Assembly (NCBI RefSeq): GCF_044987625.1 | Contig: NZ_JBJDSB010000001.1 | Location: forward strand, 682,001-746,000 | Reading direction: 5' to 3' | DNA from: Desulfobaculum sp044987625 | Lineage (GTDB): Bacteria; Desulfobacterota; Desulfovibrionia; Desulfovibrionales; Desulfovibrionaceae | DNA length: 64,000 bases | Shown here: in pieces, positions 34,470-43,144 of the stretch | Numbering within the stretch: the stretch's first letter is position 1 | Layout of the letters: each line of letters opens with the position of its first letter | The notes under the pieces: generated by a model | The model's database searches: none | Told to the model about the DNA's origin: nothing | What the model saw: the letters and a program-made list of their open reading frames with translations, nothing else | Program-made: the position numbers and the translations under genes

Positions 34470-35471
34470 TTACAGGTCTTTGGCGACGCGGCGGATGAAG
34501 CGAAGGAGCTGGTTGGAGTAGCCGCCTTCGTTGTCGTACCAGATGATGAGTTTCACCATGCGCTTGTCCATGACGGAGGTCAGCAGGGAGTCGACGATAC
34601 CGCCGTAGGAGCTGGACACGTAGTCGATGGAGACGAGGGGTTCTTCGGAGAAGCCCATGTTGCCTTTCATGGGGCCTTCAGCGGCGGCCTTGAGGGCGGC
34701 GTTGACTTCTTCGACGGTGACGTCCTTTTCCACTTCCACAACGAGGTCCACGAGGGAGACGTTGGGGGTAGGCACGCGCATGGACATGCCGTCGAGCTTG
34801 CCCTTGAGTTCAGGGATGACGGCGGTCACGGCCTTGGCGGCACCGGTGGTGGTGGGGATGATGCTCATCCCTGCGGCGCGGGCGCGGCGCAGGTCCTTGT
34901 GGGAGCCGTCAAGAATGCGCTGGCTCATGGTGTAGGAGTGGATGGTGGTCATCAGGCCGTGCTTGATGCCGAAGGTGTCATTCAGCACTTTGGTGGCGGG
35001 GGCCATGCAGTTGGTGGTGCAGGAGGCGTTGGACAGCACGTTGTGCTGTGCGGGGTCGTAGAGGTCGTCGTTGACGCCGGGCACGACGGTGAGGTCCACG
35101 TCCTTGCCGGGGGCACCGATGATGACTTTCTTTGCGCCGCACTTGATGTGTTCGGCGAGACCTTTGCCGTCCTTCACGCGGCCGGTGGTTTCCACGACGA
35201 TATCAACGTCGCAGTCGCTCCAGGTCCACTCGCCAATGGCGTGGCGGGTGACTTTCACCTGCTGGCCGTCGATGACGAAGCCGTCTTCGTTGGCGACGAT
35301 TTCACCGTCGTAACGTCCGTGGACGGAGTCGTACTTCAGCAGATGCGCGAGGGACTCGTTGTCTGCGCGGGCGTTGATCATTGCCAGTTCGAGGTTCTCG
35401 TCCTTGGCGATGAGGCGGGTAAGAAAACGGCCAATACGGCCAAAACCGTTGATACCGACTTTAACTGCCAT
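34470..35471 (-). CDS. gap: Type I glyceraldehyde-3-phosphate dehydrogenase
   Basis: A 333-residue GAPDH, normal length. NAD-binding GINGFGRIGR at the N-terminus and the active site SNASCTTNCMAP with the catalytic Cys are intact; the C-terminal WYDNEGGYSNQ is canonical. It lies 18 bp after fba on the same strand in a glycolysis/gluconeogenesis operon. It ends at a strong terminator. Confidence 0.97.
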   Translation of the reverse strand: MAVKVGINGFGRIGRFLTRLIAKDENLELAMINARADNESLAHLLKYDSVHGRYDGEIVANEDGFVIDGQQVKVTRHAIGEWTWSDCDVDIVVETTGRVKDGKGLAEHIKCGAKKVIIGAPGKDVDLTVVPGVNDDLYDPAQHNVLSNASCTTNCMAPATKVLNDTFGIKHGLMTTIHSYTMSQRILDGSHKDLRRARAAGMSIIPTTTGAAKAVTAVIPELKGKLDGMSMRVPTPNVSLVDLVVEVEKDVTVEEVNAALKAAAEGPMKGNMGFSEEPLVSIDYVSSSYGGIVDSLLTSVMDKRMVKLIIWYDNEGGYSNQLLRFIRRVAKDL

Positions 35472-35489
35472 TGTATAATCCTTCTCAGC

Positions 35490-36413
35490 TTAGATGGCGT
35501 TGGAAGAGCCGAGCACGTTCTTGATCTTGTGCTGCACCATGTCCTTGACGGCCTGTCGTGCGGCGCCAAGGTACTTGCGGGGGTCGAACACAGCGGGCTG
35601 CTCGGTGAGGGTCTTACGGATGACGGCGGTCATGGCAAGGCGGATATCGGTATCGATATTGATCTTGCAGACGCCGTACTTGGCGGCCTTGCGCAGCAGG
35701 TCCTCGGGCACGCCCTTGGCGCCGGGGATTTCACCGCCGAAAGCATTGGCCATGTCGAGGTATTCCTGCGGCACGGACGAGGAGCCGTGGAGCACCAGCG
35801 GGTACTTGGGCAGCATGTTGGTGATGGTCTCAAGGCGCTCAAAGTCGAGGCGCGGCTCGCCCTTGAACTTGTAGGCGCCGTGGCTGGTGCCGATGGCGAT
35901 GGCGAGGGAGTCACAGCCCGTGCGCTCAACGAATTCCACAGCCTGATCAGGCTCGGTGTAGACGTTTTCCTCGGAGACGACATGCTCTTCGATGCCGGCC
36001 AGACGGCCGAGTTCGGCCTCGACCCACACGCCCTTGTCGTGGGCGTATTCGACAACCTTCTTGGTGACGGCGATGTTCTCCTCAAAGGGCAGATGCGAGC
36101 CGTCAATCATCACGGAGGTGAAGCCGCCGTCGATGCAGGCCTTGCAGATATCGAAGTCGGCGCCGTGGTCCAGATGCACGCAGATGGGCAGGTCGGACTC
36201 GACAAGCGCGGCCTCGACCAGCTTCATCAGGTACACTTGGCTGGCGTACTTTCGTGCCCCGGCGGAGACCTGGAGAATAAGCGGGGCGCGCTCCTCCTCG
36301 GCCGCGGCGATGATGCCCTGAATGATCTCCATGTTGTTCACGTTGAAAGCGCCAACGGCGTGACCACCAGCATACGCCTTCTCGAACATCTCCTTGGGTC
36401 CGGTAAGTGGCAT
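35490..36413 (-). CDS. fba: Class II fructose-1,6-bisphosphate aldolase
   Basis: A 307-residue class II aldolase. Zinc ligands are in HLDHGADFDICKACIDGGF, and the catalytic segment includes GTSHGAYKF and LHGSSSVP; GVCKINIDTDIRLA near the C-terminus binds phosphate. The ATG at 36413 has GGAGGA 6 nt upstream, so a longer in-frame extension is discounted. It is co-directional with gap and follows a sigma-70-type promoter at 36581-36610. Confidence 0.96.
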   Translation of the reverse strand: MPLTGPKEMFEKAYAGGHAVGAFNVNNMEIIQGIIAAAEEERAPLILQVSAGARKYASQVYLMKLVEAALVESDLPICVHLDHGADFDICKACIDGGFTSVMIDGSHLPFEENIAVTKKVVEYAHDKGVWVEAELGRLAGIEEHVVSEENVYTEPDQAVEFVERTGCDSLAIAIGTSHGAYKFKGEPRLDFERLETITNMLPKYPLVLHGSSSVPQEYLDMANAFGGEIPGAKGVPEDLLRKAAKYGVCKINIDTDIRLAMTAVIRKTLTEQPAVFDPRKYLGAARQAVKDMVQHKIKNVLGSSNAI

Positions 36414-36533
36414 GAAGTCCTCCTCGGTATCCTGTTTTGATAAAGATATGGGTAGGGGCAACCGTCTGCTTTTTCTGACATTTTTCACGTGTCAGCAAAG
36501 GGACACTGCCCTGCCTTGCGCACTACAAACCCA

Positions 36534-36558
36534 CCCGAACCGGTCTACCGGTCCGGGC
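36534..36558 (-). other. Hairpin in the fba leader
   Basis: CCCGAACCGG and CCGGTCCGGG pair around a short loop, about 25-50 nt after the predicted transcription start. It has no T tract after it; it may stabilise the mRNA 5' end or be a weak surE terminator. Confidence 0.45.
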
Positions 36559-36580
36559 GGACTGACTGTGAAACCACTAT

Positions 36581-36610
36581 TATATAGTCCCGTCAGGGGC
36601 TTGCTGTCAA
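36581..36610 (-). promoter_or_regulatory. Sigma-70-type promoter of fba-gap
   Basis: A perfect -35 TTGACA (36605-36610) and a -10 TATATA (36581-36586) with 18-nt spacing on the minus strand. The -35 box overlaps the TGA stop of surE. It gives a leader of about 160 nt containing a CGGACCGGT/ACCGGTTCG hairpin. Confidence 0.75.
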
Positions 36611-37365
36611 CGAACGCCAAGGGCATCCAGCTGCTTGAGCAGAGCCTCGTCAGTCAAACGAAATTGCAGGGGCGTCAGGGTGATGTGCCCTTCGCTCAGC
36701 TTGCCGCGGTCCGTCTCCGGACCAACGCGCTCGTGGGGGATTTCGCCTTCCAGCCAGTAGTAGGCGCTGCCGCGCGGGTCATGCCGCTCCTGATACCAGT
36801 CGCGGTAGGAAGTGCTGGTCTGCGGGCAGAGGACGAGTTCCTTGGCTTCTTCGATGGGGCCTTTGGGCAGATTCAGGTTCAGCAGAACATCCGGCGGCAG
36901 GGCGTCCCAGTCGGTACGGCCGATAAAGTCCGCGGCCCACTTGGCCTGCCCGGTCATATCCTGCGGCGTCCAGTCGTCGTAGGACACGGCAATGGCGCGA
37001 ATGCCTTCCAGCACGCCTTCGGTGGCGGCGCTGACGGTGCCGGAGTAGATGATATCCACGCCAACGTTGCAGCCGCTGTTAATGCCGGAAACCACAAGGT
37101 CGGGGCGCTGCCCGCCAAGGAGCGTGGTCAGGCCCAGCTTGACGCAGTCTGCCGGGGTGCCGTAGACGCCAATGCCTTTGAAGCCGTTTTCCCTGAAGTT
37201 TTTCACTTTAAGGGGCATGGCGATGGTGATGGCGTGTCCAACGGCGGACTGCTCGGACACGGGGGCCACCACCTGCACGGTGTGCCCGGCATCCAAAAGC
37301 GCCTTGTAGATGGCCCGGAGGCCGGGGGCCTGAATGCCGTCGTCGTTGGTAAGAAGAATATTCAT
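36607..37365 (-). CDS. surE: 5'/3'-nucleotidase SurE
   Basis: A 252-residue SurE phosphatase, normal length. The metal-binding TNDDG at residues 6-10, SGCNVG and the GTPADCVKLG motif are all present. It hydrolyses nucleoside monophosphates. It is immediately upstream of the fba promoter on the same strand; its stop codon overlaps the -35 box. Confidence 0.95.
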   Translation of the reverse strand: MNILLTNDDGIQAPGLRAIYKALLDAGHTVQVVAPVSEQSAVGHAITIAMPLKVKNFRENGFKGIGVYGTPADCVKLGLTTLLGGQRPDLVVSGINSGCNVGVDIIYSGTVSAATEGVLEGIRAIAVSYDDWTPQDMTGQAKWAADFIGRTDWDALPPDVLLNLNLPKGPIEEAKELVLCPQTSTSYRDWYQERHDPRGSAYYWLEGEIPHERVGPETDRGKLSEGHITLTPLQFRLTDEALLKQLDALGVR

Positions 37366-37762
37366 GGATTTTTTGGTCGGTTAAACGTGAGCGGATGGTC
37401 GCCGGCGCGGCTACGCCGACACATTCCAGCCGACGATAGCCCAAGCGCAGATGACCCGCAACGCCCAAGGGGAAATCCCCTCATCGCGGTGTGAAACGCA
37501 GGGTCGGGCGTGGGCCTGAATACGGCAGAAAGCGCGGCGAAAGAGCACTGCCAACGCCACGAGCCACGGCCGCAAAAAACACCAAAAACTCCGGCGCGAT
37601 GCGCCGCGCGCGGCGGGCGCGCACATTGCGCCCCCGCGGGGACTCTGCTATGCCTCGGTGCTGTGGGGACAGCCGTCCGCCGCAATTGACGATGACGCGG
37701 CCGCACTGCCAAAGCGGGGCCGCTCCTTATAGAGAGACACCTTGACACGACAAGACGGAACC
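37366..37762. other. Divergent intergenic region, surE to HD-domain gene
   Basis: A 397-bp divergent gap, GC-rich. Short reverse complementary stretches occur but no promoter, RNA or gene can be supported. Confidence 0.4.
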
Positions 37763-38794
37763 ATGACCCGAAAGCAGACCTTCGTGCACGACCTCTCCCC
37801 CGGTCAGACGGTGGACGACGTGTTCGTCCTGACGGAAGCCCGACTCGGGCAGGCAAAAAACGGTCCCTTCTGGGGCCTGACGCTCGCCGACAACTCCGGA
37901 GAGGTTCCCGCCAAGATTTTTTCGCCGCACAGCCAAAACTGTCCGGAACTTGCCGCCGGGATGGTCGTCCGCATCCGCGGGCAGGTCGGCACCTACCGCG
38001 ACCAACCGCAGGTTGTGGCCGATGCCGTCAAAATCCTCGACCCCGACGCCGAGGGCCTGCGCATTGGCGACTTTATCCCCTCCAGCGAGCGCGAGCCGGA
38101 AGACATGCTGGCGGACATTGAGCGCCTGTGCAAACGGCATCTGGAGCACAAGCCGTGGCGCACCCTGTGCCGCAAGGTGCTCACCGCGCCCGAGGTCAAA
38201 TCGCGCATCATGAAGGCTCCCGGCGCCATCAGCATCCACCACGCCTACGCGGGCGGCCTGCTGGAGCATACCCTTGCCGTATGCAACCTGTGCATGAGCT
38301 ACTGCGACCTGTACCCCAATCTGGACCGGCAGGTGCTGCTTGCCGCCGCCATTTTCCACGACCTCGGCAAGGCGTGGGAGTACGCAGAAGGTCCCGCGCG
38401 CGAGCACACCGACATGGGGCGGCTTCTGGGCCACATCCAGCTAGGGTTGGACGTTCTGGAACCGTTCCTCGTCAAGGCCAAAGACCTTGAGCCGGAGCTG
38501 AAGATGCACCTGAAGCATCTCATCCTCAGCCACCATGGAGAGCTGGAATTCGGCTCACCCAAGCGCCCCAAGACTGCCGAGGCCTTTGCCTTGCATTTTG
38601 CGGACAACATGGACGCCAAGATGAACACCGTTTCCGGCGCGTTGGAAGACATCCCCGACGGCGAAACCGGCTGGAGCCAGTATCTGCGCGCTCTGTCGCG
38701 CCCCGTCTACCGCCCATTTCACACGCCAAAGCCGCGCCCCGAGTGCGACAAAGAGGAAAGCAACCAATTATGTTTGTTACCTTTGAAGGGATAG
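37763..38794 (+). CDS. OB-fold/HD-domain protein, YhaM-like 3'-5' exoribonuclease family
   Basis: A 343-residue protein with an N-terminal OB-fold (about 10-95, GPFWGLTLADNSGEVPAKIF, VRIRGQVGTYRDQPQV) and a C-terminal HD domain (about 155-290) with HHAYAGGLLEHTLAV, IFHDLGKAWEY and LSHHGELEFGSPKRP. This architecture is that of YhaM-type 3'-5' exoribonucleases. The ATG at 37763 is preferred over a TTG seven codons earlier, though neither has a strong ribosome site. It overlaps tmk by 25 nt. Confidence 0.82.
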   Translation: MTRKQTFVHDLSPGQTVDDVFVLTEARLGQAKNGPFWGLTLADNSGEVPAKIFSPHSQNCPELAAGMVVRIRGQVGTYRDQPQVVADAVKILDPDAEGLRIGDFIPSSEREPEDMLADIERLCKRHLEHKPWRTLCRKVLTAPEVKSRIMKAPGAISIHHAYAGGLLEHTLAVCNLCMSYCDLYPNLDRQVLLAAAIFHDLGKAWEYAEGPAREHTDMGRLLGHIQLGLDVLEPFLVKAKDLEPELKMHLKHLILSHHGELEFGSPKRPKTAEAFALHFADNMDAKMNTVSGALEDIPDGETGWSQYLRALSRPVYRPFHTPKPRPECDKEESNQLCLLPLKG

Positions 38795-39435
38795 AAGGCT
38801 CCGGCAAGTCCAGCGTCCTGCGCGCCGTCCAGAAGCATTTGGAGGAAACGGGGCGCGAAGTCCTGCTGACCCGCGAACCCGGCGGCAGCCGCATCGGCCG
38901 CGAACTGCGCAAACTGCTCCTCGACATCGAGAGCACGGACCTGACCGGCCCGAGCGAGCTGTTTCTCTACCTTGCGGACCGCGCCCAGCATGTCTCTACG
39001 GTTATCCGCCCTGCTGTTGAGGCGGGCAAGATTGTCATTTCGGACCGCTACGCCGACTCCACCGTGGCGTATCAGGGCTACGGCCGCGGGCTGGACCCCA
39101 AACAGCTGCACAGCTTCAACGATGTGGCCGTCTCCGGCATGTGGCCGGACCTGACCCTGCTCTTCGACTTGCCCGCCGAGGTCGGCCTTGGCCGCGCGGT
39201 TTCGCGCAATATGCAGGAACAGAAGTGCGACACCGAGGGCCGCTTTGAAGCCGAAAGCCTGAACTTCCACAACACCGTGCGTGAAGGCTATCTGACGCTG
39301 GCCGCCCTGCACCGCAAGCGCTTCCGCATTGTGGATGCCTCGCAGCCGCTGGAGGCCGTGGTGGCCGACGCCATCGCCATCATTGAAGCAAAGCTGGCCG
39401 GAGACGACAGCGAAGCCGAGGCCCCGGACTTCTAG
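38770..39435 (+). CDS. tmk: Thymidylate kinase
   Basis: A 221-residue dTMP kinase. P-loop FEGIEGSGKSS, the LTREPGGSRIGRELR dTMP-binding motif, DRYADSTVAYQGYGRGLD and a LID-like NMQEQKCDTEGRFEAE are present. It makes dTDP for DNA synthesis. It begins inside the end of the preceding HD-domain gene, so translation is probably coupled; the nearest GAGGA is about 12 nt upstream. Confidence 0.95.
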   Translation: MFVTFEGIEGSGKSSVLRAVQKHLEETGREVLLTREPGGSRIGRELRKLLLDIESTDLTGPSELFLYLADRAQHVSTVIRPAVEAGKIVISDRYADSTVAYQGYGRGLDPKQLHSFNDVAVSGMWPDLTLLFDLPAEVGLGRAVSRNMQEQKCDTEGRFEAESLNFHNTVREGYLTLAALHRKRFRIVDASQPLEAVVADAIAIIEAKLAGDDSEAEAPDF

Positions 39436-39479
39436 CGCCCGCGCGCCCTTGGCCCTGCACGAACACTTTTTCACCGCCC

Positions 39480-39503
39480 GCCGGCGTGGCACCCCACGCC
39501 GGC
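39480..39503 (+). other. Perfect hairpin between tmk and glycosyltransferase
   Basis: A 10-bp stem GCCGGCGTGG / CCACGCCGGC with CACC loop, 45 nt after tmk and 23 nt before the next start. There is no T tract. It may partly terminate or stabilise tmk mRNA. Confidence 0.5.
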
Positions 39504-39525
39504 GCGGCACCCCCCAAAAGCACGC

Positions 39526-40299
39526 ATGAACCAAAACATCACCGGCGTTATCCTGACCTTCAACGGCGAGAAGTGGCTCGCCAAGACCCTTGCCAGCCTC
39601 GACTTTTGCGACAGGCTTTTGGTGGTGGACTCCGGCAGTACCGACGCCACCCTCGATATCGCCAAAGCCGCCGGGGCGGACATTCTGCACCGCGACTGGG
39701 AAGGGACCATCCCGCAGTTCCGCTTTGCCTTTGAACACGTGGATACGCCGTGGATTATTACCCTTGATCAGGACGAATTTCTTTCGCCGGAGCTGCGCGC
39801 CGGTGTCCTCAGCGCCCTGGCCGACCCGCAGGGGGCCGGGGGCTTCTGGTGCCCGCGCCGCTCGTGGTATCTGGACCGCTTCATCATGCACAGCGGCTGG
39901 TACCCGGACCGCCTGCTGCGCGTCTTCCGGCTGGACAGCGTGGAAATCCGCGGCATGCTCCCGCACGAGGAGTTCCACCCCACGGCCGCCACGCGCACCC
40001 TTGAGGGCGACATCATCCACTACCCCTACGCCGACCTTGCCGAGCATCTGGACAAGATCAACAGCTACACGTCCCTTGCCGCGCGCGAGATGCAGGCCAA
40101 GGGACGCCGCGCCGGTGTCGGCACAGCGCTGGCCCATGCCTTTGGCAAATTCCTGAAGCAATACGTCCTCAAGCAGGGCTTCCGCGACGGACGCGCGGGA
40201 CTGGTGCTGGGCGTGCACGCCTTTATTTACGCCTTCCACAAGTATATGAAATTGGTGGAGCGCTCCTGCCCGCCCACGCCGGACGACCACAGCGGGTAG
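39526..40299 (+). CDS. Glycosyltransferase family 2 (WaaE/KdtX-like)
   Basis: A 257-residue GT2 protein similar to the LPS-core beta-glucosyltransferase WaaE group. It has GVILTFNGEKWLAKTLASLD, VVDSGSTDATLDIA and the acidic ITLDQDEFLSPEL metal-binding motif, then GWYPDRLLRVFR and HEEFHPTAATRTL. It probably adds sugar to an LPS-core or other surface glycan. No strong ribosome site is visible; the ATG is the first in-frame methionine. Confidence 0.82.
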   Translation: MNQNITGVILTFNGEKWLAKTLASLDFCDRLLVVDSGSTDATLDIAKAAGADILHRDWEGTIPQFRFAFEHVDTPWIITLDQDEFLSPELRAGVLSALADPQGAGGFWCPRRSWYLDRFIMHSGWYPDRLLRVFRLDSVEIRGMLPHEEFHPTAATRTLEGDIIHYPYADLAEHLDKINSYTSLAAREMQAKGRRAGVGTALAHAFGKFLKQYVLKQGFRDGRAGLVLGVHAFIYAFHKYMKLVERSCPPTPDDHSG

Positions 40300-40303
40300 C
40301 TGC

Positions 40304-40327
40304 CGGGGGACACACGCCCCCGCGTTT
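40304..40327 (+). terminator. Weak terminator-like hairpin after glycosyltransferase
   Basis: CGGGGG and CCCCCG form a 6-bp stem around 7 nt, followed by CGTTTGC. It is 5 nt after the glycosyltransferase stop. The T tract is short. Confidence 0.4.
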
Positions 40328-40382
40328 GCAAATGCCTCAGGTTCTGCTACGCTGAAAAGCCGATACCGAAAGGATGCCCATC

Positions 40383-40487
40383 ATGCGAACCCGCCAGACA
40401 CAGCGCTTGCAGTACGCGCGCCAGACATCCGTGGTCTTTTACGGCCCCGGCGGTGAACTGTGCGCCATAGCGGACACGGAGCACTAG
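40383..40487 (+). CDS. Possible small protein, 34 aa
   Basis: A small reading frame MRTRQTQRLQYARQTSV... rich in Arg and Gln, ending CAIADTEH. An AAGGA lies about 8 nt upstream of the ATG at 40383. It lies alone between the glycosyltransferase and the ABC operon. There is no recognisable family; it could be chance. Confidence 0.3.
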   Translation: MRTRQTQRLQYARQTSVVFYGPGGELCAIADTEH

Positions 40488-40636
40488 CCCATGCCTTCCC
40501 CTGCCGCCCTGCTCCGCCCTCTGTCCGCACCGTGTTTGCATGCGCCGCGCCCCGGCGCGTGCGGGCGGCATGCCTTCTCTCTTTCCGCCAGCCTCATGCC
40601 CCGCCTGTCCCGGCCACACCGCAGGGAGCCGCAGGC

Positions 40637-41452
40637 ATGACCACGGCCACCCTCACCAGACCAACCATGCGACGCTCCGCCATCGACATCGCCAAATTCC
40701 TTGGCCTTGGCGCATTTATCCTGTGGCTTTTGTTCCTTGGCGAGGGCGGGCTAGGATACCAGTGGCAGTGGTACCTTGTGCCGCGCTATCTCTATTCCTT
40801 CTCCGGGGGCACCTTCACTCCGGGACCGCTCCTTCAGGGGCTGTGGGTCACGCTGCAGATTACGGGGCTGAGCCTTGGCCTGACCCTCATCTTTGGGCTG
40901 ACCGCCGCCGTGCTGCGCCTGTCGGACTCCTTTATGGGCCGCGTGGTGGCGCAGGGGTACGTGGAGCTTATCCGCAACACGCCGCTACTCATCCAGCTCT
41001 TTTTCATCTATTTCGTCATTGCTCCTGTGCTGGACATCTCGGCCTTTACCGCTGCGGTGCTCACGCTGTCCCTCTTCGAGGGAGCCTATGCATCGGAAAT
41101 TTTCCGCGCGGGCATCCAGTCCGTGCAGATGGGCCAATGGGAAGCCGCATACAGCCTTGGGCTGTCACGCTTTGACACCTACCGTAAAATCATTCTGCCG
41201 CAGGCCATCCGCCGCATTTTGCCACCGCTGACGGGCGTTGCCGTGTCCCTCGTCAAGGACTCCGCCCTCGCCAGCACCATTGCGGTGTACGAGCTGACCC
41301 AACAGGGCCAGCTGGTCATTGCGGATTCCTTTTTGACCTTCGAAATCTGGTTCACCGTGGCCGCCATCTATCTGGCCGTCACCATCAGTCTGTCGTGGGT
41401 TGCTTCCGTCCTTGAACGCCGGCTCTACAGCGAGGAACCCCATGCTCATTGA
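40637..41452 (+). CDS. Polar amino acid ABC transporter permease (1)
   Basis: A 271-residue inner-membrane permease of the His/Glu/Gln/Arg/opine family. It has several hydrophobic spans and the ATPase-contact loop EAAYSLGLSRFDTYRKIILPQAIR (EAA motif) near residue 185. The ATG at 40637 has GGGAG 10 nt upstream; a longer frame adds a Pro-rich non-membrane stretch. It overlaps the ATPase gene by 11 nt in an operon permease-ATPase-binding protein-permease. Confidence 0.92.
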   Translation: MTTATLTRPTMRRSAIDIAKFLGLGAFILWLLFLGEGGLGYQWQWYLVPRYLYSFSGGTFTPGPLLQGLWVTLQITGLSLGLTLIFGLTAAVLRLSDSFMGRVVAQGYVELIRNTPLLIQLFFIYFVIAPVLDISAFTAAVLTLSLFEGAYASEIFRAGIQSVQMGQWEAAYSLGLSRFDTYRKIILPQAIRRILPPLTGVAVSLVKDSALASTIAVYELTQQGQLVIADSFLTFEIWFTVAAIYLAVTISLSWVASVLERRLYSEEPHAH

Positions 41453-42224
41453 TACCTCCGCACAATCCACCAAAAGCGGCGCACAGGACGCAGCGCCCAT
41501 CATCACGGTGGACGGCGTGTCCAAGACCTTCCCCAACGGCGTACGCGCCCTGCAGGGGGTCAGCCTCAGCGTTCTGCGCAGTGAAATGGTCGTCATCATC
41601 GGCCCGTCCGGGTCTGGAAAGTCCACCCTGCTGCGCTGCCTCAACGGGCTGGAAGACATTGACGAGGGGCGCATCGTCATTGACGGCATCCCCCTGAACG
41701 GCGACCGCAAAAACCGCGACGCCATCCGGCAGGACGTGGGCATGGTCTTTCAGTCCTTTAATCTGTTCCCGCACCTGACGGTGCTGGAGAACGTGAACCT
41801 TGCCCAAACCCTTGTCCGCCGCAAATCCGACGCCGATGCCACCCAAACCAGCATGGACCTGCTCACGCGGGTGGGGCTTGGCGACCGGGGCGACAGCTAC
41901 CCGGCGCAGCTCTCCGGCGGCCAGCAGCAGCGCGTCGCCATTGCCCGCGCCCTGGCCATGCATCCGGGCGTGATGCTCTTTGACGAAGCCACAAGCGCAC
42001 TGGACCCCGAAATGATCGGCGAGGTGCTTGAAGTCATGCGCGACCTCGCCCGCGAGGGCATGACCATGGTTGTGGTCACGCACGAGATGGGCTTTGCCCG
42101 CGAGGTGGGCGACCGCATCATCTTTATGGAGGATGGACGCATTGTGGAGGAGGCCTCCACCGACGTCTTCTTCGATACCCCGCGCGAGGAACGCACCCGC
42201 CTGTTCCTCAGCCAAATTCTGTAG
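41442..42224 (+). CDS. Polar amino acid ABC transporter ATP-binding protein
   Basis: A 260-residue ATPase. Walker A GPSGSGKSTLL, Q-loop MVFQSFNLFPHLTVLENV, signature LSGGQQQRVAIARAL and Walker B VMLFDEATSALDPE are intact, with switch His in VVTHEMGFA. It resembles GlnQ/HisP-type subunits. The ATG at 41442 has GAGGA 5-9 nt upstream and lies in the end of permease 1, so translation is coupled. Confidence 0.95.
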   Translation: MLIDTSAQSTKSGAQDAAPIITVDGVSKTFPNGVRALQGVSLSVLRSEMVVIIGPSGSGKSTLLRCLNGLEDIDEGRIVIDGIPLNGDRKNRDAIRQDVGMVFQSFNLFPHLTVLENVNLAQTLVRRKSDADATQTSMDLLTRVGLGDRGDSYPAQLSGGQQQRVAIARALAMHPGVMLFDEATSALDPEMIGEVLEVMRDLAREGMTMVVVTHEMGFAREVGDRIIFMEDGRIVEEASTDVFFDTPREERTRLFLSQIL

Positions 42225-42256
42225 TCCGGCACCACATCACCGCAAAGGAGACCCTG

Positions 42257-43090
42257 ATGAACACCCAAGCCAAAAGCATTTGCGCGGTCCTCATGGCCCT
42301 TGTCCTTCTGCTGTTTGCCGTGGCGGCACACGCGGGGGATACCTCCCGGCAGCTCACCGAGGAAAGCACCCTGACCACCATCCAAAAGCGCGGCACCCTG
42401 CGCGTGGGCATGGACACCTTTGTGCCATGGGCCATGAAGGATAAAACCGGAACATTCATCGGCTTTGAAATCGACGTCGCCCGCCGCCTCGCCAAGGACA
42501 TGGGCGTGGACGTCGAATTCGTGCCCACCTCGTGGGACGGCATCATCCCCGCCCTGCTGGCCGGCAAGTTCGACCTGCTCATCGGCGGTATGAGCATCCG
42601 GCCGGACCGCGCCGTCAAGGTCAACTTCACCATCCCCTACTACAGCACGGGCATGTCCATCGTCGCGCACAAAAAGAACGCGCCGGGCTTCTCCTCCCTT
42701 GACGACTTCAACTCCAAGGACATCACCATCGCCGCGCGCAAGGGCACCACGGCAGCCAAGGCCGCCCAAAAATACATGCCCAACGCCCGCATGAAGCTGT
42801 TCAACAAAGAGCCACAGGCCGTGCAGGAACTCCTGAACGGCCGCGCCGACGCCTTTGTAAGCATGGCCCCCCTGCCCGCGCAGGAAGCCATCAAGCACCC
42901 GGAAAAGCTCTACATGCCCTTTGAGGAGCCGTTCACCAACGAGCCTAACGCCATTGCCGTGCGCAAGGGCGACATCGACATTCTGAACTTCCTCGACAGT
43001 TGGATCCGCGTGGTCCGCGCCGAGGGCTGGATTCAGGAGCGCCAGTACTACTGGTTCAACACCATGGACTGGCAGGACCAGCTCCAGTAG
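42257..43090 (+). CDS. Polar amino acid ABC transporter substrate-binding protein
   Basis: A 277-residue SBP_bac_3 family protein. The signal peptide (about 1-26) ends AAHAGD. The mature domain starts IQKRGTLRVGMDTFVPW, with FIGFEIDVARRLA, WDGIIPALLAGKFDLLIGGMSI and the RPDRAVKVNFTIPYY ligand motif. It delivers an amino acid to the two permeases; the specificity cannot be read. RBS AAAGGAGA lies 7 nt before the ATG. Confidence 0.93.
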   Translation: MNTQAKSICAVLMALVLLLFAVAAHAGDTSRQLTEESTLTTIQKRGTLRVGMDTFVPWAMKDKTGTFIGFEIDVARRLAKDMGVDVEFVPTSWDGIIPALLAGKFDLLIGGMSIRPDRAVKVNFTIPYYSTGMSIVAHKKNAPGFSSLDDFNSKDITIAARKGTTAAKAAQKYMPNARMKLFNKEPQAVQELLNGRADAFVSMAPLPAQEAIKHPEKLYMPFEEPFTNEPNAIAVRKGDIDILNFLDSWIRVVRAEGWIQERQYYWFNTMDWQDQLQ

Positions 43091-43096
43091 CTCTTT

Positions 43097-43122
43097 CGCG
43101 CCGCCGCTTCGGCGGCGGCGCG
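43097..43122 (+). other. UUCG-type hairpin inside the ABC operon
   Basis: An 11-bp stem CGCGCCGCCGC / GCGGCGGCGCG with a TTCG tetraloop, 6 nt after the binding-protein stop. No T tract follows, so transcription can continue into permease 2. It probably stabilises the upstream mRNA, which would keep the binding protein in excess over the permeases. Confidence 0.7.
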
Positions 43123-43144
43123 CCATCCGCACAAAAGCATCACC

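Noticed and set aside
34431..36440. 669-aa plus-strand frame opposite gap and fba
   Set aside because: Spans two certain genes on the other strand; repetitive Gly/Val/Asp composition.
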